Positions 17,171 through 26,184 are shown, counted from the first letter of the stretch. The stretch: 64,000 bases of DNA from Acidiferrimicrobium sp. IK (GCF_025499425.1 NZ_JAIMCB010000001.1:372001-436000); one strand, 5' to 3'. Program-made: numbers and translations. Notes: generated by a model from the letters alone, not told the origin.

Positions 17171-18028
17171 GTGCCCACTGAGCCCGATGCCCGTACGACC
17201 GTGGTGATCGCGACCCGGGACCGGCGCGAGGAGCTGTTGCGAACGCTGCAACGCCTGCGCGATCTGCCCGAGCGGCCTCCGGTCGTGGTGGTCGACAACG
17301 CGTCGTCGGATGGCACCCCGGCCGCGGCCCGGGAGTTCGGGGGCCGTGTCGAGGTGCTGGCCCTTCCGGCCAACTTGGGGGCCGCGGCCCGCACCGTCGG
17401 GGTCAGAGCCGCTCGCACCCCTCTGATCGCGTTCTGCGACGACGACTCGTGGTGGGCGCCCGGCGCGCTGCGCCTCGCCGCGGCCCGCTTCGACAAGGAC
17501 CCGGCGCTCGGGCTCTTGGCTGCTCGGGTGCTCGTCGGTCCCGACGAACGCCTCGACCCGACCTCCGCGGTGATGGCGGCCGGCGACCTGGACGAGTCGC
17601 TGCGCCCCGGCGGTCGCGGGCGGCGGGGGGTCACCGGCTTCCTTGCGTGCGGTGCGGTGGTCCGGGCCCGGGCGTTCTGCGCCGTCGGCGGGTTCGAGCC
17701 GCACCTGATGATCGGCGGGGAGGAGGAGATGGTGGCGCTGGACCTGGCGGCCGCCGGCTGGAAGCTTGTCTACGAGCCGGAGGTGGTCGCGCACCACTAC
17801 CCGTCACGAGCCCGGCACGCGGCCAGCCGGAACCGGCACCTGGCCCGCAACCTGCTGCTCACCGCCTGGCTGCGCTACCCGCCGGCGGCCGCGGCTCGCC
17901 GGGCCATGGCCGCCGGGCCGCACCGGCCCAACGGGCGCGAGGCGCTCTGGGCGTTGCGGTCTGCGCCCTGGGCGGCCAGCCGCCGGCGACCGGTACCTGC
18001 CGGGCTGGCCGACGTGTTCGTCGGCTAG
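17171..18028 (+). CDS. glycosyltransferase family 2
   Basis: A 285-aa GT-A protein. TTVVIATRDRREELLRTL starts the fold, VVVVDNASSDGTP is the nucleotide-binding strand, and AFCDDDSWWAPGAL carries the DDD metal motif. GGFEPHLMIGGEEEMVALDLAAAGW holds the catalytic-base region. It starts at a GTG only 96 bp from the divergent carbamoyltransferase. The sequence is clearly paralogous to the convergent gene at 18103-19050 (shared FCDDDxWWxPG and IGGEEE). Possibly it acts on the same product as the heptose operon. Confidence 0.82.
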   Translation: MPTEPDARTTVVIATRDRREELLRTLQRLRDLPERPPVVVVDNASSDGTPAAAREFGGRVEVLALPANLGAAARTVGVRAARTPLIAFCDDDSWWAPGALRLAAARFDKDPALGLLAARVLVGPDERLDPTSAVMAAGDLDESLRPGGRGRRGVTGFLACGAVVRARAFCAVGGFEPHLMIGGEEEMVALDLAAAGWKLVYEPEVVAHHYPSRARHAASRNRHLARNLLLTAWLRYPPAAAARRAMAAGPHRPNGREALWALRSAPWAASRRRPVPAGLADVFVG

Positions 18029-18102
18029 ACCTCCGGCCGCAAGGCGAGCAGGGGGCGAGGCGAGCAGGCGGCAAGGCGGCGATGCGACCGGGCGGGGGCC
18101 GG

Positions 18103-19050
18103 TCAGGACACGTACCTCCGGGCCTCGGATCTGGCGTGGTCGGCGTCGAGTAGCCGCAGCCCGGCCTCGACGTCGGCGCCGACTTCACGCCGGCTGGCCG
18201 CTACCCAGCCGATGCCGCCTACAGCTTCGAGGAGGGCCCGGGCGGAGTGGCGATCCCTGGGAAGGCCGGCCAGGAGGGAAATAGACCGCGCCGCGGCAGG
18301 CCGCGACGCCCGACGCAGCCACGTGTACCAGAGGGTGTTTCGGATGCCTTGCCGGCGACGAAGGTGGGGATCGCGCTGCGTGGACGCCCGGTGGTGGACC
18401 TCGATGTCGGGCACGTACGCCATGTCCCATCCGGCGTCGGCCAGGTCGGTGCCGAGCAGCTCCTCCTCGCCGCCGATCACCAGCAGCGGATTGAACCCAC
18501 CGCACCCGAGGAACGCCCGCCGGCGAACGACCGACGCCCCGGCGAGGAAGCTCAGCAGCGGGCTGCCGGGAAGGCCCGGAGGGCGGGGGAGGGGGCTGCG
18601 GCCCATCTCGTCGCTGATGGCATCGGTCGCGCCGCTCGGCTCCACGACGATCCGCGCGGTGACCACCGCAATGCGGGGATGACGCCGCAGCAGCGACGCG
18701 GCGCGGTCCAAAGACCCCGGCGACCACCACGTGTCGTCGTCGCAGAACGCCACGAACGGCGTGGTGCACAGCGCCGCACCGGCGTTGCGGCCCGCCGCGC
18801 CGAGGTTGGTGCCGAGGGCCAGCAGGCGCACCGCGGGGAAGTCGCGCCGGACCATCGCGACGGTCCCGTCCGACGACCCGTTGTCGACGACGACGACCCC
18901 GGGCCGCTCGGGGAGCTGCTCGAGGCGGGTCAAGGCGGCGGCCAGCTCCTGGCGCCGGCCGCGGGTGATGACCACCACCGTCACCTCGCCGCTCACCGGC
19001 CCAGCGGAAGCGACAGCCCCCACGGAAGCGGCGGCCCTCGGAGTGCTCAC
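18103..19050 (-). CDS. glycosyltransferase family 2 (paralogue of 17171 gene)
   Basis: A 315-aa GT2 enzyme: TVVVITRGRRQELAAALTRL, VVVVDNGSSDGTV, AFCDDDTWWSPGSL and GGFNPLLVIGGEEELLGTDLADAGWD. Two adjacent GTG codons (19053, 19050) could start translation; 19050 overlaps the upstream stop in GTGA fashion, like its neighbours. The gene is convergent with the GT2 gene ending at 18028, with 74 bp between them. The first 20 residues are Ala/Val-rich and may not be structured. Acceptor unknown. Confidence 0.8.
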   Translation of the reverse strand: MSTPRAAASVGAVASAGPVSGEVTVVVITRGRRQELAAALTRLEQLPERPGVVVVDNGSSDGTVAMVRRDFPAVRLLALGTNLGAAGRNAGAALCTTPFVAFCDDDTWWSPGSLDRAASLLRRHPRIAVVTARIVVEPSGATDAISDEMGRSPLPRPPGLPGSPLLSFLAGASVVRRRAFLGCGGFNPLLVIGGEEELLGTDLADAGWDMAYVPDIEVHHRASTQRDPHLRRRQGIRNTLWYTWLRRASRPAAARSISLLAGLPRDRHSARALLEAVGGIGWVAASRREVGADVEAGLRLLDADHARSEARRYVS

Positions 19051-19955
19051 CACTCCCCGCCGAGCGACGGCCGGAGGGCGGCGAGCAGCCGGTCGCTGGA
19101 GTCGGACAGCGACCGCATGCCTGCGGCGATCGAGCGGGTCACCCGGCCTGTGGCCTCCGGCGTCAAGCACCAGGCCAGGGCCTCGTCGAGAGCCGGTGAC
19201 CCGGCCTGGTCGGCGCCGACCACGGCCGGCCACTCCAAGGCCCGGGCTTGGGCGGTGACCTTGGCGCCGCCCCGGACCGGGTCGACGGCGAGCACCGGCA
19301 CGCCGGCGCGCAACCCGAGGACCAGGCCGTGCAGGCGGGTGGTGACGATCACGTCGCAGCGGGCCATCGCCGCGACGAGCTGGTCGGGGGTGGCGCACAG
19401 GTGGGGTTCGCCGGGGTGGAGGCGGGTGTCGAGCGGTACCGGCGCCACGTCGGCGTCGAGCAGCAGCCGGTCGAGATGGCGGTGGACCGCGGCGTGCTCC
19501 TGGCGGTCACCGTATTCGGGTTGGTCGTGGCTGCGGACGACCCCCGCCACGGGAGCCGCTCGCAGCGAGCCGCCGAGCGCCAGGTCCGCCCGGGCGACGC
19601 CGGGGCCGTCCCGGGCGACCAGCTCGACCGGCGCCAGGCGGGCCGTCCCGTCGACCACCGAAACACCGGCAGCCACCCTGGTCGCGGCCGCGAACCGGTC
19701 GAAGAGGGCCTCTACCGGTCCGCCGGCCAGCGGCCCGCACACGAACACCAGGTGGCTGACCGTGCCGGGGTCCAGCTCCGCCCAAGCCACGTCCGTCGCC
19801 CGGCGGAAGTTCGCGGCCATCGCAACGCGGTGGTCTACCCCCGCGTCGCGTAGCCACCGCTCGGCGGTGCGGGCCGCCAGGAGGTCCCCGCCGGTCACCT
19901 CCGCGTCGTCGAAGCTGAACCACCCCGCGACCATCGTCAGCCCGCCGCGTCGCAT
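19047..19955 (-). CDS. polysaccharide pyruvyl transferase family protein
   Basis: A 302-aa protein of the PF04230 type. N-terminal GGLTMVAGWFSFDDAEVTGGDLLAARTAERWL resembles the family opening (nxGDxxxxxa). The diagnostic C-terminal stretch CDVIVTTRLHGLVLGLRAGVP, then VLAVDPVRGGAKV, matches the family's R-H-x-x-x-x-x-x-x-G-x-P region. Members transfer pyruvyl groups from PEP to sugars, though many are uncharacterised. ATG 19955 was chosen; ATG 19934 is an alternative with a GGCGGG upstream. It is followed by the GT2 gene with a 4-nt overlap, so the two are coupled. Confidence 0.72.
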   Translation of the reverse strand: MRRGGLTMVAGWFSFDDAEVTGGDLLAARTAERWLRDAGVDHRVAMAANFRRATDVAWAELDPGTVSHLVFVCGPLAGGPVEALFDRFAAATRVAAGVSVVDGTARLAPVELVARDGPGVARADLALGGSLRAAPVAGVVRSHDQPEYGDRQEHAAVHRHLDRLLLDADVAPVPLDTRLHPGEPHLCATPDQLVAAMARCDVIVTTRLHGLVLGLRAGVPVLAVDPVRGGAKVTAQARALEWPAVVGADQAGSPALDEALAWCLTPEATGRVTRSIAAGMRSLSDSSDRLLAALRPSLGGEW

Positions 19956-19997
19956 GCCCGTGCCCGTCGCCACGATCCGGGTGTGTACCCACCCAGC

Positions 19998-20013
19998 GGG
20001 CGGCATACCGCCC
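19998..20013. other. short perfect hairpin in divergent intergenic region
   Basis: GGGCGG-CATA-CCGCCC forms a 6-bp stem with a 4-nt loop between the divergent pyruvyl-transferase and lipoprotein genes. It has no T tract, so it is more likely an operator or chance GC dyad than a terminator. Confidence 0.35.
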
Positions 20014-20115
20014 CCGCCGGCGGGTACATACCGATGACCGCACCCCGACCGCGTCGCCGGCGCGGCCCCCGCCGCCGCCCGGCGTCGGAGCAAACCGGCC
20101 AGAGGAGAGTCCACG

Positions 20116-20280
20116 ATGAACCGACCCAAGTTGCTCCTGCTCGCCGCCACCGTCGCGGTGTCGGCGTCCGCTCTGTCGGCCTGCGGCGGCTCGCACGACC
20201 AGTCCAACGTCACCGGCAACAACGGACTGGGCGCCACGACCACCCTGCCCGCGTCGTACCCGAAGGGCAGCGGCAACTGA
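20116..20280 (+). CDS. 54-aa predicted secreted lipoprotein
   Basis: ATG preceded by AGAGGAGAGT. The product begins with a classical type II signal: positively charged MNRPK, a hydrophobic core LLLLAATVAVSAS, and the lipobox LSAC at about residues 20-23. After cleavage only about 32 residues remain (CGGSHDQSNVTGNNG and a Thr/Pro-rich end). No family recognised. Its length and lipobox make it likely a real small surface lipoprotein. It precedes the ThDP-enzyme operon by 116 bp, which holds a CCGCCCGGGCGG palindrome (20295-20306). Confidence 0.65.
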   Translation: MNRPKLLLLAATVAVSASALSACGGSHDQSNVTGNNGLGATTTLPASYPKGSGN

Positions 20281-20396
20281 CGTCCTCTGGGTAACCGCCC
20301 GGGCGGCGAATGGCGCCGGCCCAGCCGGGTATCCCGCCATAAGTCATCTCGCGCGCCGGCCCTGCCGGCTCCGAGGTCCTAGCCAGAGGAGCGTGC

Positions 20397-22205
20397 ATGA
20401 GCCAGTCCGTGAGTGCCTACCTGCTGAAGCGGTTGGGGGCGTGGGGCGTTGAGCGGGTGTTCGCTTATCCCGGCGACGGGATCAACGGGATCCTCGGGGC
20501 GTGGGTCGAGGCCGACGACCCGCCGGAGTTCATCCAGCCCCGCCACGAGGAGATGGCCGCCTTCGAGGCGGTCGGCTACGCCAAGTTCTCCGGGAAGATC
20601 GGCGTGTGCATGGCCACCTCCGGGCCGGGCGCGATCCACCTGCTGAACGGCCTCTACGACGCCAAGCTGGACCACGCGCCGGTGCTGGCGATCGTCGGCC
20701 AGACCGACCGCACCGCGCAGGGCGGCTCCTACCAGCAGGAGGTCGACCTGGCCAGCTTGTTCAAAGACGTCTGCCACCAGTACGTGCAGACCGTCAACGC
20801 CCCACAACAGCTCCCGAACGTGATCGACCGGGCCATCCGCACCGCGCTGGCCACCCACTCGCCGACGTGTGTGATCGTGCCCTACGACGTTCAGGAGATG
20901 GACTGGGAGGCGCCCGGCCACGAGTTCAAGATGGTGCCCTCCAGCCTGGGGATTTCCTGGCCGCGGATCGCGCCCGACGACGACGGGATCCGCCGGGCCG
21001 CGGACATCCTCAACGCCGGCACGAAGGTCGCGATCCTGGTCGGTCAAGGCGCCCGCGGCGCCCGCCGGCAGGTCGGGGAGGTCGCCGACCTGCTCGGCGC
21101 CGGGGTGGCCAAAGCTCTGCTCGGCAAGGACGTCCTCGGCGACGACCTGCCGTGGGTGACCGGCTCGCTGGGTCTGCTCGGCACCCGTCCGAGCTACGAA
21201 CTGATGATGGACTGCGACACGCTGCTGACCGTCGGGTCCAACTTCCCCTACACCCAGTTCCTGCCGCCGCTCGGGCAGGCCCGGGCGGTGCAGATCGACC
21301 ACGACGGCACCTTCATCGGGATGCGCTACCCCTACGAGGTCAACCTGGTGGCCGACGCCGGCGGGGCCCTCGACGCGCTCATCCCGCTGCTCGCCCGCAA
21401 AGAGGACCGGTCGTGGCGCGACACAGTCGAGGGCAACGTTTCTGGCTGGTGGGACACCGTGCAACGCCAGGCCATGACCGACAGCGACAAGGACGGGGTG
21501 GTCAACCCGCAGCGCCTGTTCTGGGAGCTGTCGGAGCGGTTGCCCGCCAACGCCATCGTCTCGTCTGACTCCGGTTCGGCCGCCAACTGGTACGCCCGGC
21601 ACCTCAAGTTCACCACGACCGAACAGCGCGGCTCGCTGTCGGGGACCCTGGCGACGATGGGCCCCGGCGTGCCGTACGCGATCGGCGCCAAGTTCGCGCA
21701 CCCCGACCGGCCGGCGATCGCCTTCGAGGGCGACGGGGCCATGCAGATGAACGGCCTGGCGGAACTGATCACCATAAAGCGGTACTGGCAACAGTGGTCC
21801 GATCCCCGGCTCATCGTGGCGGTCCTCCACAACAACGACCTCAACCAGGTCACCTGGGAGATGCGGGCCCAAGTCGGGGTCCCCAAGTTCCCGGCGTCCC
21901 AGGACCTCCCCGACGTCTCCTACGCCGCGTTCGCGGCCAGCCTCGGCCTGCAAGCCATCGAGGTGCACGAAGCCGACGACATCGGCCCGGCCTGGGACAA
22001 GGCCCTGGCCGCGGACCGCCCGACCGTGCTCGACGTGTACACCGACGCCGACGTTCCGCCGATCCCCCCGCACGCCACGCTCCAGCAGATGCGCGACGCG
22101 GCCAAGGCGATCATCGGCGGCGACGAGAACGCCTGGGGGGTCCTCAAGACCGGCGTCCGCCAGAAGGCGCAGGAGTTCCTTCCCGACACCAAGGCGGAGC
22201 GGTGA
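20397..22205 (+). CDS. pyruvate oxidase-like thiamine diphosphate enzyme
   Basis: A 602-aa ThDP-dependent protein of the PoxB/acetolactate-synthase superfamily. The N-terminal PYR domain has FAYPGDGINGILGAW and the conserved Glu in PRHEEMAAFEAVGYAK. The central domain spans about 195-330. The C-terminal PP domain has EGDGAMQMNGLAELIT and HNNDLNQVTWEM, the GDG...N cofactor site. The Lys/Val positions of acetohydroxyacid synthases are not obvious, so pyruvate oxidase or a related decarboxylase fits better. RBS AGAGGAG precedes the ATG. It is the first gene of a tightly coupled operon running to 26167. Confidence 0.82.
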   Translation: MSQSVSAYLLKRLGAWGVERVFAYPGDGINGILGAWVEADDPPEFIQPRHEEMAAFEAVGYAKFSGKIGVCMATSGPGAIHLLNGLYDAKLDHAPVLAIVGQTDRTAQGGSYQQEVDLASLFKDVCHQYVQTVNAPQQLPNVIDRAIRTALATHSPTCVIVPYDVQEMDWEAPGHEFKMVPSSLGISWPRIAPDDDGIRRAADILNAGTKVAILVGQGARGARRQVGEVADLLGAGVAKALLGKDVLGDDLPWVTGSLGLLGTRPSYELMMDCDTLLTVGSNFPYTQFLPPLGQARAVQIDHDGTFIGMRYPYEVNLVADAGGALDALIPLLARKEDRSWRDTVEGNVSGWWDTVQRQAMTDSDKDGVVNPQRLFWELSERLPANAIVSSDSGSAANWYARHLKFTTTEQRGSLSGTLATMGPGVPYAIGAKFAHPDRPAIAFEGDGAMQMNGLAELITIKRYWQQWSDPRLIVAVLHNNDLNQVTWEMRAQVGVPKFPASQDLPDVSYAAFAASLGLQAIEVHEADDIGPAWDKALAADRPTVLDVYTDADVPPIPPHATLQQMRDAAKAIIGGDENAWGVLKTGVRQKAQEFLPDTKAER

Positions 22206-22660
22206 TGGCCGCCCCCGCCGCCGCCACCGGGCTGGCCGCCCGGGCGGTGACCGACATCCGCACCGGGAGGTTCGAGCGCAGCCTCGCCGGCCTGGCCGCG
22301 GCCGGCGCGTTGATCACCGCCGCGGAGATCTTCACCGAGCACGACAGCGCCAGCTTCGGCAACAAGATGATGTGGTGGCCGATCGTGATCATGCCGACCA
22401 TGGTCCCGGCCGGGATCGCCGGGGCGGTGTCTCGCACCGCGGCCAAGACGGTGCTGCCGGTAGCGTCTGCGGTGGTCGTCGCCAACGGGCTGCAAGGCAC
22501 GTTCCTGCACTGGCGGGGCATTCTGGCCAAGCCGGGCGGGCGGTCCAACCTCCGCTACAACGTCGAGATGGGACCCCCGATGTTCGCCCCGCTCCTGGCG
22601 TCGATGGTCGGCGGGATGGGGTTGCTGGCATCCCTCCTGCGCCGCGAAGGCGACCGGTGA
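22205..22660 (+). CDS. conserved membrane protein in oxidoreductase operon
   Basis: A 151-aa protein starting at an ATG that overlaps the previous stop by one base (TGATG). About four hydrophobic segments are visible: SLAGLAAAGALITAAEI, MMWWPIVIMPTMVPAGIAGA, VLPVASAVVVANGLQG and MFAPLLASMVGGMGLLASLL. No named family recognised. Its place between a ThDP enzyme and a dehydrogenase subunit suggests a membrane anchor or quinone-linked partner for the GMC/subunit-3 pair, which is an inference. Confidence 0.7.
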   Translation: MAAPAAATGLAARAVTDIRTGRFERSLAGLAAAGALITAAEIFTEHDSASFGNKMMWWPIVIMPTMVPAGIAGAVSRTAAKTVLPVASAVVVANGLQGTFLHWRGILAKPGGRSNLRYNVEMGPPMFAPLLASMVGGMGLLASLLRREGDR

Positions 22661-23385
22661 AGGACCGGGAGGTCTCGTCGGGGCTGGCCCGGCGTCACCC
22701 GCCGGTCACTCCGGGCGGCAAGGGCCGCTTCGGGGACTTCGACGTGCTCGGCCAGGTCAGCCGGTGGGATCTGGTGACCGCAGGCGTCGTATTGGCCCGT
22801 CTCGACACCGACCCACAGCTGTCGTTTTTCACCGCGGAGGAAGAACCGACGGTGCGGGCGCTGACCGACCTGCTCCTCGGCCAGCACGACGAGCCTCGGG
22901 TCCCGGTGGTCGAGATGCTCGACAAGCGGCTGCTCGCCGGCGAGACCGACGGGTGGCGCTACGAGGACATGCCCGAAGACAGCGACGCCTGGCGGCGCAG
23001 CCTGGCCGCTCTCGACGACGAAGCCCGGGCGCTTCACGGGGAGCGGTTCTCGGATCTTCCCCCCGAACGACAGGCCCGGATCGTCCAGGGCGTCCAGGAC
23101 GCCGACGAGTGGCACGGCTTCTCCGCCGGACATCTGTGGAGCCTGTGGACCCGTTACGCGTGCAGCGCCTTCTACTCCCATCCCTGGACGTGGAACGAGA
23201 TCGGCTTCGGCGGCCCCGCGTACCCCCGCGGGTACAAGAACATGGGCGTCGACCGGCGCGAAGGCTGGGAGCGCCCCGAGGTCGACGCGCGCGACCCGGT
23301 GCCGTGGGCGGAGCGGCGCGAGGAGGCGCTGCGAGCCCACGAGGAACGCCAGGACGCCTCGCCATCCGAGGAGCGGGACCGATGA
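22657..23385 (+). CDS. gluconate 2-dehydrogenase subunit 3-like protein
   Basis: A 242-aa protein with the layout of the gluconate 2-dehydrogenase subunit 3 family: FFTAEEEPTVRALTDLLL, FSDLPPERQARIVQGVQD, and a C-terminal WSLWTRYACSAFYSHPWTWNEIGFGGPAYPRGY split across two motifs. The small subunit partners a GMC flavoprotein in membrane sugar or alcohol dehydrogenases. GTG at 22657 overlaps the upstream stop by 4 nt, and its own stop overlaps the GMC gene by 4 nt. No Tat signal is visible here, unlike many periplasmic family members. Confidence 0.75.
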   Translation: MKDREVSSGLARRHPPVTPGGKGRFGDFDVLGQVSRWDLVTAGVVLARLDTDPQLSFFTAEEEPTVRALTDLLLGQHDEPRVPVVEMLDKRLLAGETDGWRYEDMPEDSDAWRRSLAALDDEARALHGERFSDLPPERQARIVQGVQDADEWHGFSAGHLWSLWTRYACSAFYSHPWTWNEIGFGGPAYPRGYKNMGVDRREGWERPEVDARDPVPWAERREEALRAHEERQDASPSEERDR

Positions 23386-25061
23386 GCCGGTTGAGCGACG
23401 CGGACGTCCGGGCCAGGAACGCGTCGGCGTGGCTGCTGCCCTCAGGCGACGAGCGCACCAACCACCGCCTCCGGGCCGACATGCGCCGCTACGACGAATC
23501 CGACGAGGTCGACGTGGTAGTCGTCGGCTGCGGGGCCGGCGGCGGGACCCTGATGCAACGCCTGGCCCGGACCGGGGCGTCGGTGGTCGGCCTCGACGCC
23601 GGCCCGTTCTGGGACCCAGACGCCGACTGGGTCAGCGACGAGGCCGGCTCGCACCGGCTGTATTGGACCGAACCCCGGGTGATTTCCGGTAGCGACCCGG
23701 TGCCGCTCGGCTCCAACAACTCCGGGCGGGGCGTCGGCGGGTCGATGATCCACTACGCCGGTTACACCCCCCGGTTCCACCCCTCCGACTTCCACACGTT
23801 CAGCCTCGACGGCGTCGGCGCGGACTGGCCGATCGCCTACCAGGACCTGAAGCCGTACTACCAGGCGATCGAGCAGGAGCTGCCGGTGTCGGGGCAGAGC
23901 TGGCCGTGGGGGGACCCTCACGACTACCCGTACTCGCCGCAGCCGTTGGGCGGCAACGGCCAGATGTTCGTCCGCGGCGCCCACGCCCTCGGCGTCACCA
24001 CCAAAGTCGGCCCGGTCGCCATCGCCAACGGGCGGTTCGGTAACCGGCCGCACTGCATCTACCGGGGGTTCTGCCTTCAGGGCTGCAAGGTGAACGCCAA
24101 GGCGTCGCCGCTCATCACCCACATCCCCGACGCCCTCGCCCACGGCGCCGAGATCCGCCCCAACTGCATGGTCAACCGGGTCGTGGTCGACGGTCGCCGT
24201 CGAGCCATCGGCGTCACCTACATCACCGGTGGCGTCGAGCACTTCCAGGCGGCCCGCCTGGTGGTCGTGTCCGGCTACTCGATCGAGACGCCCCGCCTGC
24301 TGCTGCTGTCGGGGTCGAAGGAGTTCCCCGACGGGCTGTGCAACGACCACGGCCAAGTCGGCCACTACCTGATGGTGCAAGGAGCGCCGCAGGTAGCCGG
24401 GCGCTTCGACGCCGAGGTCCGCATGTACAAGGCGCCGCCGCCCGAGGTCAGCTCCGAGGAGTTCTACGAGACCGACCCGACCAAGCCCTACAAGCGGGGG
24501 TTCGCGTTGCAGACCGTCTCGCCGCTGCCGATCACCTACTCGGAGCACGTCTCGGCGCAGGGCCACTGGGGGGAGGCGCTGCGCGAGTACATGCGCGACT
24601 ACAACCACTGGGCGGTCACCGGGGCGCTGTGCGAGTTCCTGCCCCGCTACGAGAACGCGGTCACCCTCGCGGCCGAGACCGACCGCAACGGGTTGCCGGT
24701 CGCGAACTTCTCGTACTCGATGTGCGACAACGACCGGGCCCTCGAGGACGCCGCCCAGCACACCCAGGAGGAGATCTTGAAAGCGGCCGGCGCGACCGAG
24801 ACCATCGCCGTCAAACGCTACGCCCACCTCGTCGGCGGGTGCCGGATGGCCGCCGACGCCACCCAGGGGGTGGTCGACGCCGACCAGCGCAGCTTCGCGG
24901 TCCCCAACCTGTACCTGGTCGACGGCAGCGTGCTGCCCACCCAGGGCTCGGCCAACCCGGCGCTCACCATCATGGCCCTCGCCGCTCGCTGCGCCGAGCG
25001 CCTCGCCGCCAGCCGCAACCAGGGAGCGCCGGCGGCCACCAGGGCTGGAGGTGGGTTGTGA
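23382..25061 (+). CDS. GMC-family FAD oxidoreductase (sugar/alcohol dehydrogenase large subunit)
   Basis: A 559-aa flavoprotein. FAD-binding VVVGCGAGGGTLMQRLA lies near residue 46, SNNSGRGVGGSMIHYAGYTPR is the GMC signature 1 region, and the C-terminal HLVGGCRMA and VDGSVLPTQGSANPALTIMALA are the conserved catalytic and FAD-binding ends. YRGFCLQGCKVNAKAS carries two Cys, as in gluconate dehydrogenase large subunits. It probably oxidises a sugar, sugar acid or polyol and passes electrons to a quinone or cytochrome with the preceding subunit-3-like protein. The ATG start overlaps that gene by 4 nt. Confidence 0.85.
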   Translation: MSRLSDADVRARNASAWLLPSGDERTNHRLRADMRRYDESDEVDVVVVGCGAGGGTLMQRLARTGASVVGLDAGPFWDPDADWVSDEAGSHRLYWTEPRVISGSDPVPLGSNNSGRGVGGSMIHYAGYTPRFHPSDFHTFSLDGVGADWPIAYQDLKPYYQAIEQELPVSGQSWPWGDPHDYPYSPQPLGGNGQMFVRGAHALGVTTKVGPVAIANGRFGNRPHCIYRGFCLQGCKVNAKASPLITHIPDALAHGAEIRPNCMVNRVVVDGRRRAIGVTYITGGVEHFQAARLVVVSGYSIETPRLLLLSGSKEFPDGLCNDHGQVGHYLMVQGAPQVAGRFDAEVRMYKAPPPEVSSEEFYETDPTKPYKRGFALQTVSPLPITYSEHVSAQGHWGEALREYMRDYNHWAVTGALCEFLPRYENAVTLAAETDRNGLPVANFSYSMCDNDRALEDAAQHTQEEILKAAGATETIAVKRYAHLVGGCRMAADATQGVVDADQRSFAVPNLYLVDGSVLPTQGSANPALTIMALAARCAERLAASRNQGAPAATRAGGGL

Positions 25062-26167
25062 GCGCCGAGCGGGCCGCCGTCACCTCGGTGCGGGCCGCGG
25101 CGTACACCATCCCCACCGACCAGCCGGAGGCGGACGGCACGCTAGCGTGGGACTCGACGGTGATGGTGGTCGTCCACGTCGCCGGCGGCGGCCACGAAGG
25201 GCTGGGCTGGACGTACTGCGCCCAGGCGGCCAAGACCGTCGTCGACGAGAAGCTGGCCGGGGTGGTGACCGGCGGCGACGTGTTCTCGGTGCCCGCCCAG
25301 CACGAGGCGATGGTCCGGGCCTGCCGGAACATGGGACGCCCGGGCATCGCGGCGTGCGCTATCTCCGCGGTGGACGTCGCCCTTTGGGACCTGAAGGCCC
25401 GGTGCCTGGGCGTGCCGCTGGCCGACCTGTGGGGCCGGGCCCGGCCGGACGTGCCGGTCTACGGCAGCGGCGGTTTCACCACCTACGACGACGAGACCAC
25501 CGCAGCCCAACTGGAGGGCTGGGTAAACGCCGGCATACCGCGGGTGAAGATCAAGATCGGCGAGTCTTGGGGCGCCCGCCCCGAAAGGGACCTGGCCCGG
25601 GTCGGGTTGGCCCGCCGGGTCGTCGGAGACGACGTGGAGTTCTACGTCGACGCCAACGGCGCCTACACCCGCAAGCAGGCGATCCGCGTCGGGCGGCAGA
25701 TGACCGACGCCCACGGAGTCGAGTGGTTCGAGGAGCCGGTGTCCTCCGACGACCTGGCCGGCCTGCGGGAGGTCCGCGACCACTGCGACGCCGACGTCGC
25801 CGCCGGCGAGTACGGCTACAGCGTCGAGTACTTCGCTCCGATGATCGGCTCGGGCGCGGTCGACTGCATCCAGGCTGACGCCACTCGATGCGGTGGGTTC
25901 ACCGGTTGGCAGGCCGTCGGTCACCTGGCGGCCGCCAACGGTGTGCAGATCTCCGGTCACTGCGCCCCGAACCTCCACGCCCACGTCGCCGTGTGCGCCG
26001 CGAACCTGCGCCACCTCGAGTACTTCCACGACCATTCGCGCATCGAGGGCCTGCTGCTGGAGGGCACGCTTCCGCCCGAGGGCGGCGCGCTGGTCCCCGC
26101 CACCGACCGGCCCGGTCTCGGCCTGTCGGTTCGCGACGCGGTCGCCGAGCAGTACAGGACCGCCTGA
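25058..26167 (+). CDS. enolase-superfamily (mandelate racemase/muconate lactonizing) dehydratase
   Basis: A 369-aa protein. The capping domain is followed by a barrel with VKIKIGES (KxK base), YVDANGAYT (metal Asp), WFEEPVSSDD (metal Glu), AAGEYGYS (metal Glu), and ISGHCAPNLHAHV near the end. The family includes sugar-acid dehydratases, racemases and epimerases. Adjacent GMC dehydrogenase genes favour a sugar-acid dehydratase that would act on the oxidation product. GTG 25058 overlaps the GMC stop by 4 nt. It is the last clear member of the operon. Confidence 0.82.
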   Translation: MSAERAAVTSVRAAAYTIPTDQPEADGTLAWDSTVMVVVHVAGGGHEGLGWTYCAQAAKTVVDEKLAGVVTGGDVFSVPAQHEAMVRACRNMGRPGIAACAISAVDVALWDLKARCLGVPLADLWGRARPDVPVYGSGGFTTYDDETTAAQLEGWVNAGIPRVKIKIGESWGARPERDLARVGLARRVVGDDVEFYVDANGAYTRKQAIRVGRQMTDAHGVEWFEEPVSSDDLAGLREVRDHCDADVAAGEYGYSVEYFAPMIGSGAVDCIQADATRCGGFTGWQAVGHLAAANGVQISGHCAPNLHAHVAVCAANLRHLEYFHDHSRIEGLLLEGTLPPEGGALVPATDRPGLGLSVRDAVAEQYRTA

Positions 26168-26184
26168 GGGAGGGAGGAACCCCA

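Noticed and set aside
19998..20013. intrinsic terminator
   Set aside because: No T tract follows the stem on either strand, and the site lies between divergent genes.
20397..22205. acetolactate synthase large subunit (IlvB)
   Set aside because: No small regulatory subunit gene nearby and the sequence pattern is closer to the pyruvate oxidase group.
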